NCBI GenBank assembly: GCA_000431315.1
Contig: HF989686.1
Span: 1-19,810 of the forward strand
Direction of reading: 5' to 3'
DNA length: 19,810 nucleotides
Source: Brachyspira sp. CAG:484
Lineage (GTDB): Bacteria; Cyanobacteriota; Vampirovibrionia; Gastranaerophilales; Gastranaerophilaceae
Below are positions 1-7,406 of this stretch, piece by piece. The notes under the pieces were generated by a model that made no database searches, had not been told where the DNA came from, and saw nothing but the letters and a program-made list of their open reading frames with translations. A program made the translations under genes and the position numbers. How positions within the stretch are numbered: the stretch's first letter is position 1; every line of letters begins with the position of its first letter.

Positions 1-240
1 AGGTGCTACTGCTTTGCGTTATCTGTTTATTTTTGCTCAAGCTCGCTTCCGCTCCGTTCAAACTATATGTATCATGTGCGGGTGCGTGTCCGAGAAAACA
101 AATATTTTTTCTTATTTGTTCTTATCGCTTCCGTTTAGATAACTGATTATAGTCTTGTTTGCCAGAGTGTTGGCGTGCAGCAGGCACTGCTTTCGGTTCG
201 AAAAAAATACATATACTGAAAGAATTGACAGTACACTGTA
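1..240. other. Non-coding edge region, no gene recognised
   Basis: I see no convincing gene here. Plus-strand frame 1 is open from the edge to a TAG at 136-138, but the translation is low-complexity and matches nothing I know, so a gene tail is possible but unsupported. There is an 8-bp inverted repeat, AACAAATA (97-104) and TATTTGTT (113-120), with an 8-nt loop, and a 12-bp palindrome-like ACAGT-AC-ACTGT at 228-239. The motif CGGAAGCGA occurs twice on the minus strand (near 126-134 and 44-52), giving the region a weakly repetitive look. Confidence 0.4.
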
Positions 241-273
241 TTTTTTTTATTATAACATATTTTTTCTATAAAA

Positions 274-300
274 AAAGCCCCCGAATATATCGGGAGCTTT
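274..300 (-). terminator. Intrinsic terminator of the rubrerythrin gene
   Basis: Read on the minus strand, an 11-bp stem AAAGCTCCCGA / TCGGGGGCTTT (one G-T pair) closes a 5-nt loop and is followed by a T run (273 downwards). It lies 22 bases past the stop codon of the rubrerythrin gene. Confidence 0.9.
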
Positions 301-321
301 AACAATGGAGTTTCAGACTGT

Positions 322-861
322 TTATGAAAAATATCTTTTCAACAGACCGTCAAATCCTTTACCATGACGGGCTTCATCTTTTGCCATTTCATGAACTGTA
401 TCATGGATTGCATCATATCCTAACTGTTTTGCACGTGCAGCAATTGCAAGTTTTCCTTCGCAAGCGCCATGTTCAGCTTCTGCACGTAATTCAAGGTTTT
501 TCTTAGTTGAATCTGTTACAACTTCACCGAGAAGTTCTGCAAATTTAGCTGCGTGTTCTGCTTCTTCAAAAGCATATCTCTTATAAGCTTCTGCAACTTC
601 AGGGTAACCTTCTCTTTCAGCAACTCTTGACATTGCAAGGTACATACCAACTTCTGTACATTCACCGCTGAAGTGTGCTCTCAAGCCTTCCATAATTTCT
701 TTATCTTCAACTTTGCCGTCACCAACTTTATGTTCACATGCGTAGACTTTTTCTCCCCCGCCTACTTCTTTAAAAGTAGTTGCTCCGCATAACGGACATC
801 TTTCCGGAGCTTTATCAGCTTCTGTTGACCAACCGCAAACTGTGCATACAAACTTTGCCAT
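322..861 (-). CDS. Reverse rubrerythrin (N-terminal rubredoxin plus diiron domain)
   Basis: 179 aa. The N-terminus holds a rubredoxin-like Fe(Cys)4 site, CTVC (C6, C9) and CPLC (C22, C25). A ferritin-like four-helix diiron domain follows (about 55-175) with E67, ExxH at E100/H103, E135 and a second ExxH at E163/H166. The rubredoxin module comes first, the opposite of classical rubrerythrin, so this is the 'reverse' type known from clostridia, which reduces H2O2 (and O2) with electrons passed through the rubredoxin centre in the cytoplasm. The start is supported by AAAGGTGG 8-9 nt upstream. It stands alone, with its own promoter and terminator. Its presence suggests an anaerobe coping with oxygen exposure. 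The domain order is seen; the reaction is inferred from the family. Confidence 0.92.
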   Translation of the reverse strand: MAKFVCTVCGWSTEADKAPERCPLCGATTFKEVGGGEKVYACEHKVGDGKVEDKEIMEGLRAHFSGECTEVGMYLAMSRVAEREGYPEVAEAYKRYAFEEAEHAAKFAELLGEVVTDSTKKNLELRAEAEHGACEGKLAIAARAKQLGYDAIHDTVHEMAKDEARHGKGFDGLLKRYFS

Positions 862-911
862 AATTTTTCCACCTTTCTTAAAATAAAAATTTGTTTATCA
901 TTTACTTAATT

Positions 912-956
912 ATAATAATCTAAAAGAGTTTATTTGTAAAGTAGGAATTATTCTCA
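912..956 (-). promoter_or_regulatory. Promoter of reverse rubrerythrin with Fur/PerR-like box
   Basis: On the minus strand TTTACA (940-935), a 17-nt spacer and TATTAT (917-912) form a sigma70-like promoter about 50 nt before the ATG. Just upstream, 942-956 reads TAGGAAT-T-ATTCTCA on the plus strand, matching 10 of 14 positions of the 7-1-7 Fur-family palindrome TGATAAT-N-ATTATCA. A peroxide- or iron-sensing Fur-family regulator would suit this gene. The box is a sequence resemblance only. Confidence 0.45.
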
Positions 957-1009
957 TTTTTAACATTTCTTTACAAATTATTCATAATAGAACAGTCAAA
1001 TGTCTGATA

Positions 1010-1885
1010 TTACTTAACTTTTTGGAAAATCATAACGTATTCGTGTTTAAAGATATAAAATCCTCCGGCAAGAGCACGATAACGCCAAAGGTTTGCGGTT
1101 CTGCCTTTTGCTCTTTCATTGCCTTGAATATCTTTAACAATAATACCTTTCAAACGGAAACCAAGCTTCATCATTCTTGCCATACATTCAAACCCGAGAG
1201 GCTGAACTTCTGAGTTTTTGTAGCTGTCACCTATAATCAGTGCAGCAAAACGATCTTTTTCAAGTAAATCATAGCCGTTTTGTGCTACCTTTTCAAACAA
1301 ATCATAAAATTCCTCAGTTGTGTCGCAATTTGATAAATCTTCTTTTTTATCAGAAAACTTGATAATATCATCATAAGGCGGATGCAAGATAAGGAACTGT
1401 GCTTTCTCTTCGCCCATAATATCAAGTCTTGCTTTAATTTTTTCTTTTGCAATTTCAGAAGCGCTGTCGGCACAGATTATATTAACATCAGTGACAAGCT
1501 GTTTCGGGGTGAATTTTTCTGAAACTTTTTCAGCAAGTTCATCTTTTAATTCAACACCTATACAGCGTCTGTTCATATTAATAGCTTCTATACCTGAGGT
1601 TCCAGAACCAAAAAATAAATCAAGAACAACATCATTCTTTTTAGTAAATCTTTCATAGAGCTGCTGCGCAATCTGCGGAATATAGTTACCATGATATTCA
1701 TTGGAATGTCCGCCTTCTTTTAGTCTTGAAGGAAATTCCCATAAAGTATCGGTTTTAACGTGGTCATAAGCTTTCCAGTTATTCAAATCAATATCGCTGT
1801 ATTTAGTAGTTTTAACAGGTTTTACAACCTGCAAATCTGCCTTTTTGACCGGTTTCAGTTTTGTATTTGATTTAAGTCTGACCAA
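1010..1885 (-). CDS. Orphan DNA methyltransferase (N4-C/N6-A type)
   Basis: 291 aa. A basic N-terminus (residues 1-30) is followed by a methylase core: HGNYIPQIAQQLYERFT (65-81, motif X-like), the SAM-binding motif I VLDLFFGSGTSGIEAI (87-102), acidic GVEL (110-113), catalytic motif IV HPPY (168-171) and a typical family ending HEYVMIFQK (281-289). The first position of motif IV is usually D, N or S; here it is His (codon CAT), a variant I recall in a few related methylases. The start is TTG, chosen because GGAGGGG lies 8 nt upstream and no ATG fits. No restriction endonuclease lies beside it, so it may be regulatory or protective rather than half of a restriction system. Target specificity cannot be read from the sequence. 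Confidence 0.8.
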   Translation of the reverse strand: MVRLKSNTKLKPVKKADLQVVKPVKTTKYSDIDLNNWKAYDHVKTDTLWEFPSRLKEGGHSNEYHGNYIPQIAQQLYERFTKKNDVVLDLFFGSGTSGIEAINMNRRCIGVELKDELAEKVSEKFTPKQLVTDVNIICADSASEIAKEKIKARLDIMGEEKAQFLILHPPYDDIIKFSDKKEDLSNCDTTEEFYDLFEKVAQNGYDLLEKDRFAALIIGDSYKNSEVQPLGFECMARMMKLGFRLKGIIVKDIQGNERAKGRTANLWRYRALAGGFYIFKHEYVMIFQKVK

Positions 1886-1921
1886 TTTATATCCCCTCCA
1901 AGTCTATTTAACAACTCAATA

Positions 1922-1950
1922 TTATTAAAATGTTTCAAATTTGTAATCAA
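1922..1950 (-). promoter_or_regulatory. Candidate promoter of the DNA methyltransferase gene
   Basis: On the minus strand TTGATT (1950-1945), a 17-nt spacer and TAATAA (1927-1922) lie about 35-40 nt before the TTG start. Both hexamers are only moderate matches to the sigma70 consensus. Confidence 0.35.
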
Positions 1951-1953
1951 ACG

Positions 1954-2007
1954 TTTAGATGAATTTGTTTTTGATGTAAATTAAAAATGGTATGAGATTT
2001 CTCATAC
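1954..2007 (+). promoter_or_regulatory. Candidate promoter and palindrome before the PiT-like gene
   Basis: TTTAGA (1954-1959), 17 nt and TAAATT (1977-1982) could start a transcript near 1989. The perfect inverted repeat GTATGAGA-TT-TCTCATAC (1990-2007) begins at that point and ends 10 nt before the GGAGG at 2018-2022. It could be an operator, or a hairpin at the 5' end of the mRNA (7 bp with an ATTT loop). The palindrome is certain; the promoter is weak. Confidence 0.45.
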
Positions 2008-2026
2008 TGCTGGAAGTGGAGGATTA

Positions 2027-3049
2027 ATGTTCTCGGGACAATTTACATTAAGTAATTTTTATATGATACTTGGATTTTTACTTTCCATGTATGCTTGTGT
2101 GTCAAATGATATTATACAGACACTGGGAACATTTTTAAGCGCAAACAAGAAAACTCCTTTTTATTATCTGTGGGCATTTTCAGTAATAGTTCTTGTTATA
2201 ACCATTGTTACCGGATGGGTTGTTAATGACGGAGATATGTCATTCGGGCTTTTAACAAGAATTCCTGTAACCGAACATTACACATTTATTTATTTGCTTC
2301 CGCCGATTATATTAATACTTTTAACAAGGTGGGGTATACCTGTAGCAACAACATTTCTTGTTTTAAGTGTTTTTTCGGTAAGCGATGCAAGTGTAATCTG
2401 GATGATGCTGACCAAATCCGTTCTGGGTTATGTTATTGCATTTGTTGCTGCAATAATTATTTATAACATTATTGCCAGACCTCTGGAAAGATATTTTTAT
2501 TATACCCAGAAGCGTTCAGGCGATACAAAAATTTCTAAATGGTGGATGGCTGCAAAATGGTGTTCAACCGCATTTATATGGTCGCAATGGCTTGCACAGG
2601 ATTCGGCAAAACTATTTGTTTACCTGCCAAGAAAAGCTTCTGTACCGGAACTGATATTTGTTCTTCTGTGTTTCACTATTTTCCTTGGAGTTTTAACCTA
2701 CCAGCGCGGCGGGGATATTCAAAATATTGTAAAGATGAAAACCAATGTTCAAGACCCCCGTTCTGCAACTATTATCGATATTATTTACGCGTTCTTACTT
2801 TTGTATTTTATAAATTTAAACAATGTTCCGATGTCAACAACATGGGTATTTATAGGCTTGCTGGCAGGAAGAGAAATTGCGTTGTACCAGAGATTAAGAT
2901 TTGAATCTCCTAAAAAAATGTACAAACATATTTTGAAAGACCTGTCAAAAGTTACAATCGGACTTTTTGTTTCTATAATAGTAGTAGTGTTACTAACCCA
3001 GTATGACGTGATTGTACAATATTTTATGTCACATTTTATACCGCACTAG
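2027..3049 (+). CDS. PiT-like (inorganic phosphate transporter-related) membrane protein
   Basis: 340 aa, about 8-10 hydrophobic segments. It shows the two-repeat layout of the PiT (PF01384) phosphate permeases: a first half with VSNDIIQTLGT (25-35) and IPVATT (104-109), and a second half with WLAQDSAKLF (188-197) and VPMSTTWVFIGLLAG (267-281), the last close to the PVSTTHxxxGaxxG signature. The Asn-Asp pair that binds phosphate/sodium is kept in repeat 1 (N27-D28), while repeat 2 keeps only the Asp (D192). It is therefore a divergent member; phosphate as substrate is an inference. GGAGG at 2018-2022 supports the ATG. mutL follows 14 nt after its stop, so they are likely co-transcribed. Confidence 0.6.
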   Translation: MFSGQFTLSNFYMILGFLLSMYACVSNDIIQTLGTFLSANKKTPFYYLWAFSVIVLVITIVTGWVVNDGDMSFGLLTRIPVTEHYTFIYLLPPIILILLTRWGIPVATTFLVLSVFSVSDASVIWMMLTKSVLGYVIAFVAAIIIYNIIARPLERYFYYTQKRSGDTKISKWWMAAKWCSTAFIWSQWLAQDSAKLFVYLPRKASVPELIFVLLCFTIFLGVLTYQRGGDIQNIVKMKTNVQDPRSATIIDIIYAFLLLYFINLNNVPMSTTWVFIGLLAGREIALYQRLRFESPKKMYKHILKDLSKVTIGLFVSIIVVVLLTQYDVIVQYFMSHFIPH

Positions 3050-3063
3050 TGGGAGGTTATTGT

Positions 3064-4830
3064 ATGGCAAGAATTAAACAATTATCAAAACATTTAATTA
3101 ACCAGATTGCCGCCGGTGAAGTTATTGAACGACCTGCTTCTGTTGTAAAAGAGCTTGTTGAAAACTCTGTTGATGCCGGAGCTTCAAAAATAAGCATTGA
3201 AATTTCAAATGAATGCAGAGATATAAGAGTAGCAGACAATGGCTCAGGAATTCATCCGGATGATATTATGCTTGCATTTTCAAAACATGCAACAAGCAAG
3301 ATTTCTACTGATGAAGATTTATTTGCAATTGATACTCTCGGATTTCGCGGGGAGGCATTATCAAGCATTATTTCAATAGCAAAATTAACTTGTACAACAA
3401 GAACTAAAGATTTTGAAACCGGTACAAAAGTAAAGTGTGAAAATTCCGAAGTAAAAAAAGTTGAAACCGGCTGCGCTATAGGGACTATAATGGAAATTAA
3501 GGATTTATTTTACAATATTCCTGCCAGACTAAAATTCCTTAAAAACCCTAATACTGAATTTTCATATATTCAGGAGCTTGTACAGTCTATAGCAATTTCA
3601 CATCCTCAGACAGCTTTTGAACTAAAGAAAAACGGGAAGACTGTTTTAAAAACCTCCGGTAACAATGAGCTCAAACATGCACTTAAGGAGTTATTTTCCA
3701 ACAATGTAACAGATAACTTGAAAGAGGTTCTAAAAACAGATCAGCTTTCAGGATTGAAAATTTCCGGCTATGTAAGCACGCCTGATTTTACCCGTTCAAG
3801 TAAAAAGGATTACCATATCTACATAAATTCAAGAACAGTGAAGTGTCCGATATTTATGAAAGCAATTGACACAGCATATAAAAATCTGATTTCAAACGGC
3901 AAATATCCGTTTGTTGTTCTTAATCTTGAATTGCCGCCTTCTGATGTTGATGTGAATGTTCATCCTACCAAAAAAGAGGTGCGATACAAAAATACAAACC
4001 AGATTTTTAACTTTATAATGACCGGTATTCATGGCGGTCTGGCTAATTATACAGAACCGGAGCCATCATACAATATTCAACAGAAAGCTGCTGAAAAAAC
4101 AAATATTATTGAACTCAAGCCGCAGCAAAATACGTTTGATATTGTTTATAATAAAACCGATGATGAGATGGTTGTTGAAGAAAAAACCTTTGATATGATT
4201 CAGGATAAAACCCCTCAGGTTGTTTCTGAAACAGAACAGAAACAAATTTTTAAACCTGTTGAAAAAGCCCCTGAACCTGAAGAAAACATTGTAGGTCAAT
4301 ATAAAAATACTTATATTATTGTCGAAAAAGAAGATGGTATGGAAATAATTGACCAGCACATAGCAGAAGAAAGATATATTTACGAAAAATTAAAATCAGA
4401 AAAAAATGTCGTATCACAACTTTTGTTTGTGTCTGATGTCTTAACTGTTACACCAAGTGAAGCTGAGTTAATAAAAGAAAATCTTGATAAATTTGAACGC
4501 TTCGGATTTGGTATTGAATTTACATCAGACACTGAATTAATTTTCCGCAAAGTTCCTCAGATGATTGCAAAAGTAAATCCGAAAGAAATACTGTCAGATA
4601 TTTTAGAAAATATTGAAAGTGACATTGACGGACTTGAAGAAAAAATTCTAATTACCACATCCTGTAAAGCTTCGGTAAAAGCCGGTCAAAAGTTGTCAAC
4701 CTGGCAGATGCAGGAAATTGTAAAAAGGTGGCGTACTACAAAAATGCCTTATACCTGTCCGCATGGACGTCCAATTGTTAAATTTTTCCCGCATAAGGAA
4801 ATTGCAGGATTTTTCCAGAGAAACCAATAA
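3064..4830 (+). CDS. mutL: DNA mismatch repair protein MutL, endonuclease type
   Basis: 588 aa from the ATG at 3064, preceded by GGGAGG (3051-3056); an in-frame GTG at 3049 overlaps the previous stop codon and is less likely. The N-terminal GHKL ATPase carries E33/N34 (VENSVDAG), DNGSGI (58-63), ATSKI (76-80) and GFRGEAL (93-99); the transducer domain continues to about 330. A low-complexity linker (330-405) leads to the C-terminal dimerisation/nuclease domain: DQHIAEERYIYE (430-441, the metal-binding DQHA(x)2E(x)4E motif with Ile for Ala), SCKASVKAG (533-541), CPHGRP (565-570) and a C-terminal FFQR. MutL nicks the new strand after MutS finds a mismatch in bacteria without MutH. No mutS is in the window. 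Confidence 0.97.
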   Translation: MARIKQLSKHLINQIAAGEVIERPASVVKELVENSVDAGASKISIEISNECRDIRVADNGSGIHPDDIMLAFSKHATSKISTDEDLFAIDTLGFRGEALSSIISIAKLTCTTRTKDFETGTKVKCENSEVKKVETGCAIGTIMEIKDLFYNIPARLKFLKNPNTEFSYIQELVQSIAISHPQTAFELKKNGKTVLKTSGNNELKHALKELFSNNVTDNLKEVLKTDQLSGLKISGYVSTPDFTRSSKKDYHIYINSRTVKCPIFMKAIDTAYKNLISNGKYPFVVLNLELPPSDVDVNVHPTKKEVRYKNTNQIFNFIMTGIHGGLANYTEPEPSYNIQQKAAEKTNIIELKPQQNTFDIVYNKTDDEMVVEEKTFDMIQDKTPQVVSETEQKQIFKPVEKAPEPEENIVGQYKNTYIIVEKEDGMEIIDQHIAEERYIYEKLKSEKNVVSQLLFVSDVLTVTPSEAELIKENLDKFERFGFGIEFTSDTELIFRKVPQMIAKVNPKEILSDILENIESDIDGLEEKILITTSCKASVKAGQKLSTWQMQEIVKRWRTTKMPYTCPHGRPIVKFFPHKEIAGFFQRNQ

Positions 4831-4832
4831 TT

Positions 4833-5042
4833 TTACTTAAATAAATCAATAACATTAATTTCCAAAAAATCAGCTATACTTATAATTTTATCTATAGTTA
4901 TATTAAGCTTGGCATTTTCAACTTTACCAATATAAGATCCATCAAGGTCTAATTCTAGAGAAAGATCTTCCTGAGAAAAACCTTTCATTTTGCGGTACTT
5001 TCTCAAATTTCTGCCAAACTTCTTCTTAATATTTTTATTCAT
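4833..5042 (-). CDS. Small XRE/Cro-CI family HTH regulator (HTH 1)
   Basis: 69 aa, a single helix-turn-helix domain and nothing more. The conserved pattern is visible: GRNLRKYRKMKGFSQEDL (residues 10-27), then a recognition segment GSYIGKVENAKLN (35-47) and a final helix with IADFLEINVIDLF (56-68). This is the form of Cro/CI and restriction-controller regulators. It is convergent with mutL (2-nt gap between the two stops) and divergent from a prepilin-like gene; the 96-bp region between holds a strong promoter and a perfect palindrome, a natural target for it. No clear Shine-Dalgarno precedes the ATG, so translation may be weak or the message short-leadered. Its control of the neighbour is inferred. 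Confidence 0.88.
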   Translation of the reverse strand: MNKNIKKKFGRNLRKYRKMKGFSQEDLSLELDLDGSYIGKVENAKLNITIDKIISIADFLEINVIDLFK

Positions 5043-5079
5043 ATAAATATTTTCGTTGATATTTGATTTAATTCCACGA

Positions 5080-5125
5080 TTGACAGTCGGGGAAAATCAT
5101 GTTAAACTTAATATACATGTATATT
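5080..5125 (+). promoter_or_regulatory. Strong promoter with 16-bp palindrome, prepilin gene 1
   Basis: Consensus TTGACA (5080-5085), a 17-nt spacer and TAAACT (5103-5108) preceded by TG (5100-5101, extended -10). The perfect palindrome AATATACATGTATATT lies at 5110-5125, directly over the expected start site, and is placed to block transcription. GGAGG follows at 5128-5132. Confidence 0.75.
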
Positions 5126-5138
5126 TTGGAGGATTAAT

Positions 5139-5825
5139 ATGTTTAAGATTATTAATAAAAATTCTTATGCATTTACACTTGCCGAAGTATTAATTACATT
5201 AGCACTTATCGGCATTGTTGCTGCTTTGACTTTGCCAACATTAATTCAAAAACAACAGAAAATTGAAACAACATCAAGATTAAAAAAATTTTACAGTGCC
5301 ATGTCACAGGCTATTCTGCTTTCAGAAAATGACAACGGTCCGAGTAAAGATTGGGATAAAACATATTACGTGAATAATGAAGACGGGAATTATGACAATA
5401 TTACAAATAGAAATTTGGTACTAACTTATTTTAATAAGTATCTGAAGGCATATCTCAAATATCTTGAAATTGAGGACAATCCGGAAGATTTACAAGATGA
5501 AGAAACAGGTCAGGCTTCCCGTATAAGAGTTCATTTTGCAGACGGTTCATATATGAATATTTATAATGGAGCCTGTATGGATTTAGATTTTGATGTAAAT
5601 GGCAAAAGAAAACCTAATCTTTCAGGAAAAGATATTTTTAAATTCATAATCTGTCCCGAAGATAAAGCAATAACAGAATGCGGAGGGAACAAGAATTGGT
5701 GTACATACTGTCCTTCTTGCACCACCAGAGAAATTGCACTGCAACGCTGCAAAACTTCCGCAGTGTACTGCGGAAGATTGCTTATGATGGACAATTGGGA
5801 ATTCAAAGACGACTATCCGTGGTAA
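5139..5825 (+). CDS. Prepilin-like secreted protein 1 (type IV pilin N-terminus)
   Basis: 228 aa. A short leader ends at A11; the mature protein would start FTLAEVLITLALIGIVAALTLP, with the essential Glu at mature position 5 (E16). Cleavage and N-methylation by a prepilin peptidase are expected, with Ala rather than the usual Gly at position -1. The hydrophobic helix (12-33) anchors it in the membrane or in a pilus/type II secretion filament. The C-terminal part has a DFDVNGKRKPNLSGKDIF motif (about 151-168), shared in form with the other two prepilins here, about nine Cys suggesting disulfides, and an ending DDYPW. What it does outside the cell is unknown. It is convergent with mtnA (7-nt gap) with no visible terminator between them. 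Confidence 0.85.
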   Translation: MFKIINKNSYAFTLAEVLITLALIGIVAALTLPTLIQKQQKIETTSRLKKFYSAMSQAILLSENDNGPSKDWDKTYYVNNEDGNYDNITNRNLVLTYFNKYLKAYLKYLEIEDNPEDLQDEETGQASRIRVHFADGSYMNIYNGACMDLDFDVNGKRKPNLSGKDIFKFIICPEDKAITECGGNKNWCTYCPSCTTREIALQRCKTSAVYCGRLLMMDNWEFKDDYPW

Positions 5826-5832
5826 TTATACC

Positions 5833-6888
5833 CTAACTAAAAGCTTCTGCAATTGATTTATTATAATCAGGTCTTAAAATACCTTTTTCAGTAATTATTC
5901 CGGTGATAAGCTCGTGCGGAGTAACATCAAATCCGGGATTGATTACATTTACCTCTGGTGCGCATATTATTTTGCCGTTAATATGTGTAACTTCTTCTCT
6001 TGAGCGTTCCTCAATAACAATTTCATCACCTGATTTAATGCTTCTATCAATAGTTGAAAGCGGAGCTGCAATGTAAAAAGGGACATTATGATATTTAGCG
6101 GCAATTGCTACGGTATATGTACCTATTTTGTTTGCAGTGTCACCGTTTGCAGCAATCCTGTCAGCTCCGACAACTACCATATCAATCATACCTTTTTTCA
6201 TAAAATATGAACACATACCGTCAGTAATTAACGTAGTAGGAATACCGTCCATAGTAAGCTCAAGAGTTGTAATCCTTGCACCTTGCTGGCGGGGTCTTGT
6301 TTCATCTGCAAAAACCTGAATTGTAGGATCTTTTGCAAATGCAGAGCGGACTACCCCTAAAGCTGTTCCATAACCTACAGTAGCCAGAGCACCGGCATTA
6401 CAATGCGTAAGAATAGTTGCCCCCTCAGGCACAACTTCAGCACCGTAATCTCCTATCTTTTTATTAATTTCCACATCTTCTTTTTCTAATTTAATCCCGT
6501 TTTGTTTTAGTTCTTCAACAATACCGGCTATGTCTGAAGTTGAATTTTCGATAATTTCTTTTTGTTTTTTAACTGCCCACATAAGATTTACGGCAGTAGG
6601 TCTTGCGCTTGCCATGTAATCAGATTTTTCAAGAAGCTTTGAAACAAATTCATCTCTTGACAAGTTTTCTTTTGCCAGCTCCTGTGCATATAAAACAACG
6701 CCATGCGCACCGGCAACACCAATAGCAGGCGCGCCCCTTACTATCATTGTTTTAATCGCATCAAACATCTCATCTCCGGTTGTTATGTTTACATACTTAA
6801 ATTCATACGGAACAAGCGTCTGATCCACCATTTTTGAATAGTTATCAACCCATTCAATAGTTTTTATTTTTGAATTAAATTCTGTCAT
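5833..6888 (-). CDS. mtnA: S-methyl-5-thioribose-1-phosphate isomerase
   Basis: 351 aa from the ATG at 6888, which gives the normal family N-terminus (KTIEW) and has AAGGA about 10 nt upstream. An in-frame ATG at 6942 would overlap the previous gene by 41 nt and add an unusual extension. Family hallmarks: RGAPAIGVAGAHG (51-63), catalytic Cys in THCNAGALATVGYGTALG (C163), DETRPRQQGAR (195-205) and the catalytic Asp in GADRIAANGD (D243), plus NKIGTY (253-258). It converts methylthioribose-1-phosphate to methylthioribulose-1-phosphate in the methionine salvage pathway (cytoplasm). No other salvage gene is nearby. It is the last gene of the ruvC operon. Confidence 0.95.
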   Translation of the reverse strand: MTEFNSKIKTIEWVDNYSKMVDQTLVPYEFKYVNITTGDEMFDAIKTMIVRGAPAIGVAGAHGVVLYAQELAKENLSRDEFVSKLLEKSDYMASARPTAVNLMWAVKKQKEIIENSTSDIAGIVEELKQNGIKLEKEDVEINKKIGDYGAEVVPEGATILTHCNAGALATVGYGTALGVVRSAFAKDPTIQVFADETRPRQQGARITTLELTMDGIPTTLITDGMCSYFMKKGMIDMVVVGADRIAANGDTANKIGTYTVAIAAKYHNVPFYIAAPLSTIDRSIKSGDEIVIEERSREEVTHINGKIICAPEVNVINPGFDVTPHELITGIITEKGILRPDYNKSIAEAFS

Positions 6889-6901
6889 AAAAATTTTTCC
6901 T

Positions 6902-7375
6902 TTACTTAAATTGATTGTGTCTTCTCTGTTCATTCTTTTCAAGAGTTTTTATAAACTCACTGACATAATAAGTTAAAAATCCGGTAAAAGCATTAATTGT
7001 AGCGCTCAATATTGCCATAAATACAGCAAGTAAAAGTATTATCCATACATTGGCAGTACCGAGCATAACAGCAACACCGTAATTTGTATAATATTTAAAT
7101 AGTTTTAAAAGCACTACAACAATAGGAACATAAACAACAGCAAATGCCATAAATGACACAAAACCAATTATACCACCTATTGTAACGCTTTCTTTTACGG
7201 ATTCAAGCTCAAGCAAACCAGCTCTGGCAAGAAAAATCATCTCAATAACAGAAGAAAGGCAGAGCAAAACCCAAAAAGCAAGTTCTCCAATATACGGCAC
7301 CGCAGTTAGTATGCCGGCAAGAACTCCTATAAAAATACTTATAAATAAAATCAGTTTTAATAAAGATATATCCAT
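6902..7375 (-). CDS. Unknown membrane protein, four predicted TM segments
   Basis: 157 aa, very hydrophobic. Segments lie at about residues 5-27, 32-50, 65-92 and 103-130, with a charged C-terminal tail (KTLEKNEQRRHNQFK) likely in the cytoplasm. I do not recognise a family; the alternating Gly-rich helices resemble small DUF-type membrane proteins. GGAGAG lies 6 nt before the ATG. It sits 31 nt after ruvC and 13 nt before mtnA, so it is translated from the ruvC operon mRNA. The neighbours give no clear clue to its job. Confidence 0.75.
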   Translation of the reverse strand: MDISLLKLILFISIFIGVLAGILTAVPYIGELAFWVLLCLSSVIEMIFLARAGLLELESVKESVTIGGIIGFVSFMAFAVVYVPIVVVLLKLFKYYTNYGVAVMLGTANVWIILLLAVFMAILSATINAFTGFLTYYVSEFIKTLEKNEQRRHNQFK

Positions 7376-7406
7376 TATTACTCTCCGCCTACATCATAAC
7401 ATAAAA

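Noticed and set aside
195..202. GGTTCGAA, resembling a tRNA T-loop
   Set aside because: The flanking bases cannot form a T-stem or acceptor stem, and no anticodon arm lies upstream.
225..253. Plus-strand TTGACA-N17-TATTAT
   Set aside because: It would transcribe straight into the opposing rubrerythrin terminator and gene; probably chance in AT-rich DNA.
3049..3063. GTG at 3049 as the start of MutL
   Set aside because: It overlaps the previous stop codon, while ATG 3064 has a proper ribosome site and gives the standard N-terminus.
4066..4359. Minus-strand open frame within mutL, rich in Phe/Asn
   Set aside because: It mirrors the Glu/Lys-rich linker of MutL and has no ribosome site.
6889..6942. 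Upstream ATG for mtnA
   Set aside because: It adds an 18-residue extension not usual in the family and overlaps the preceding gene.
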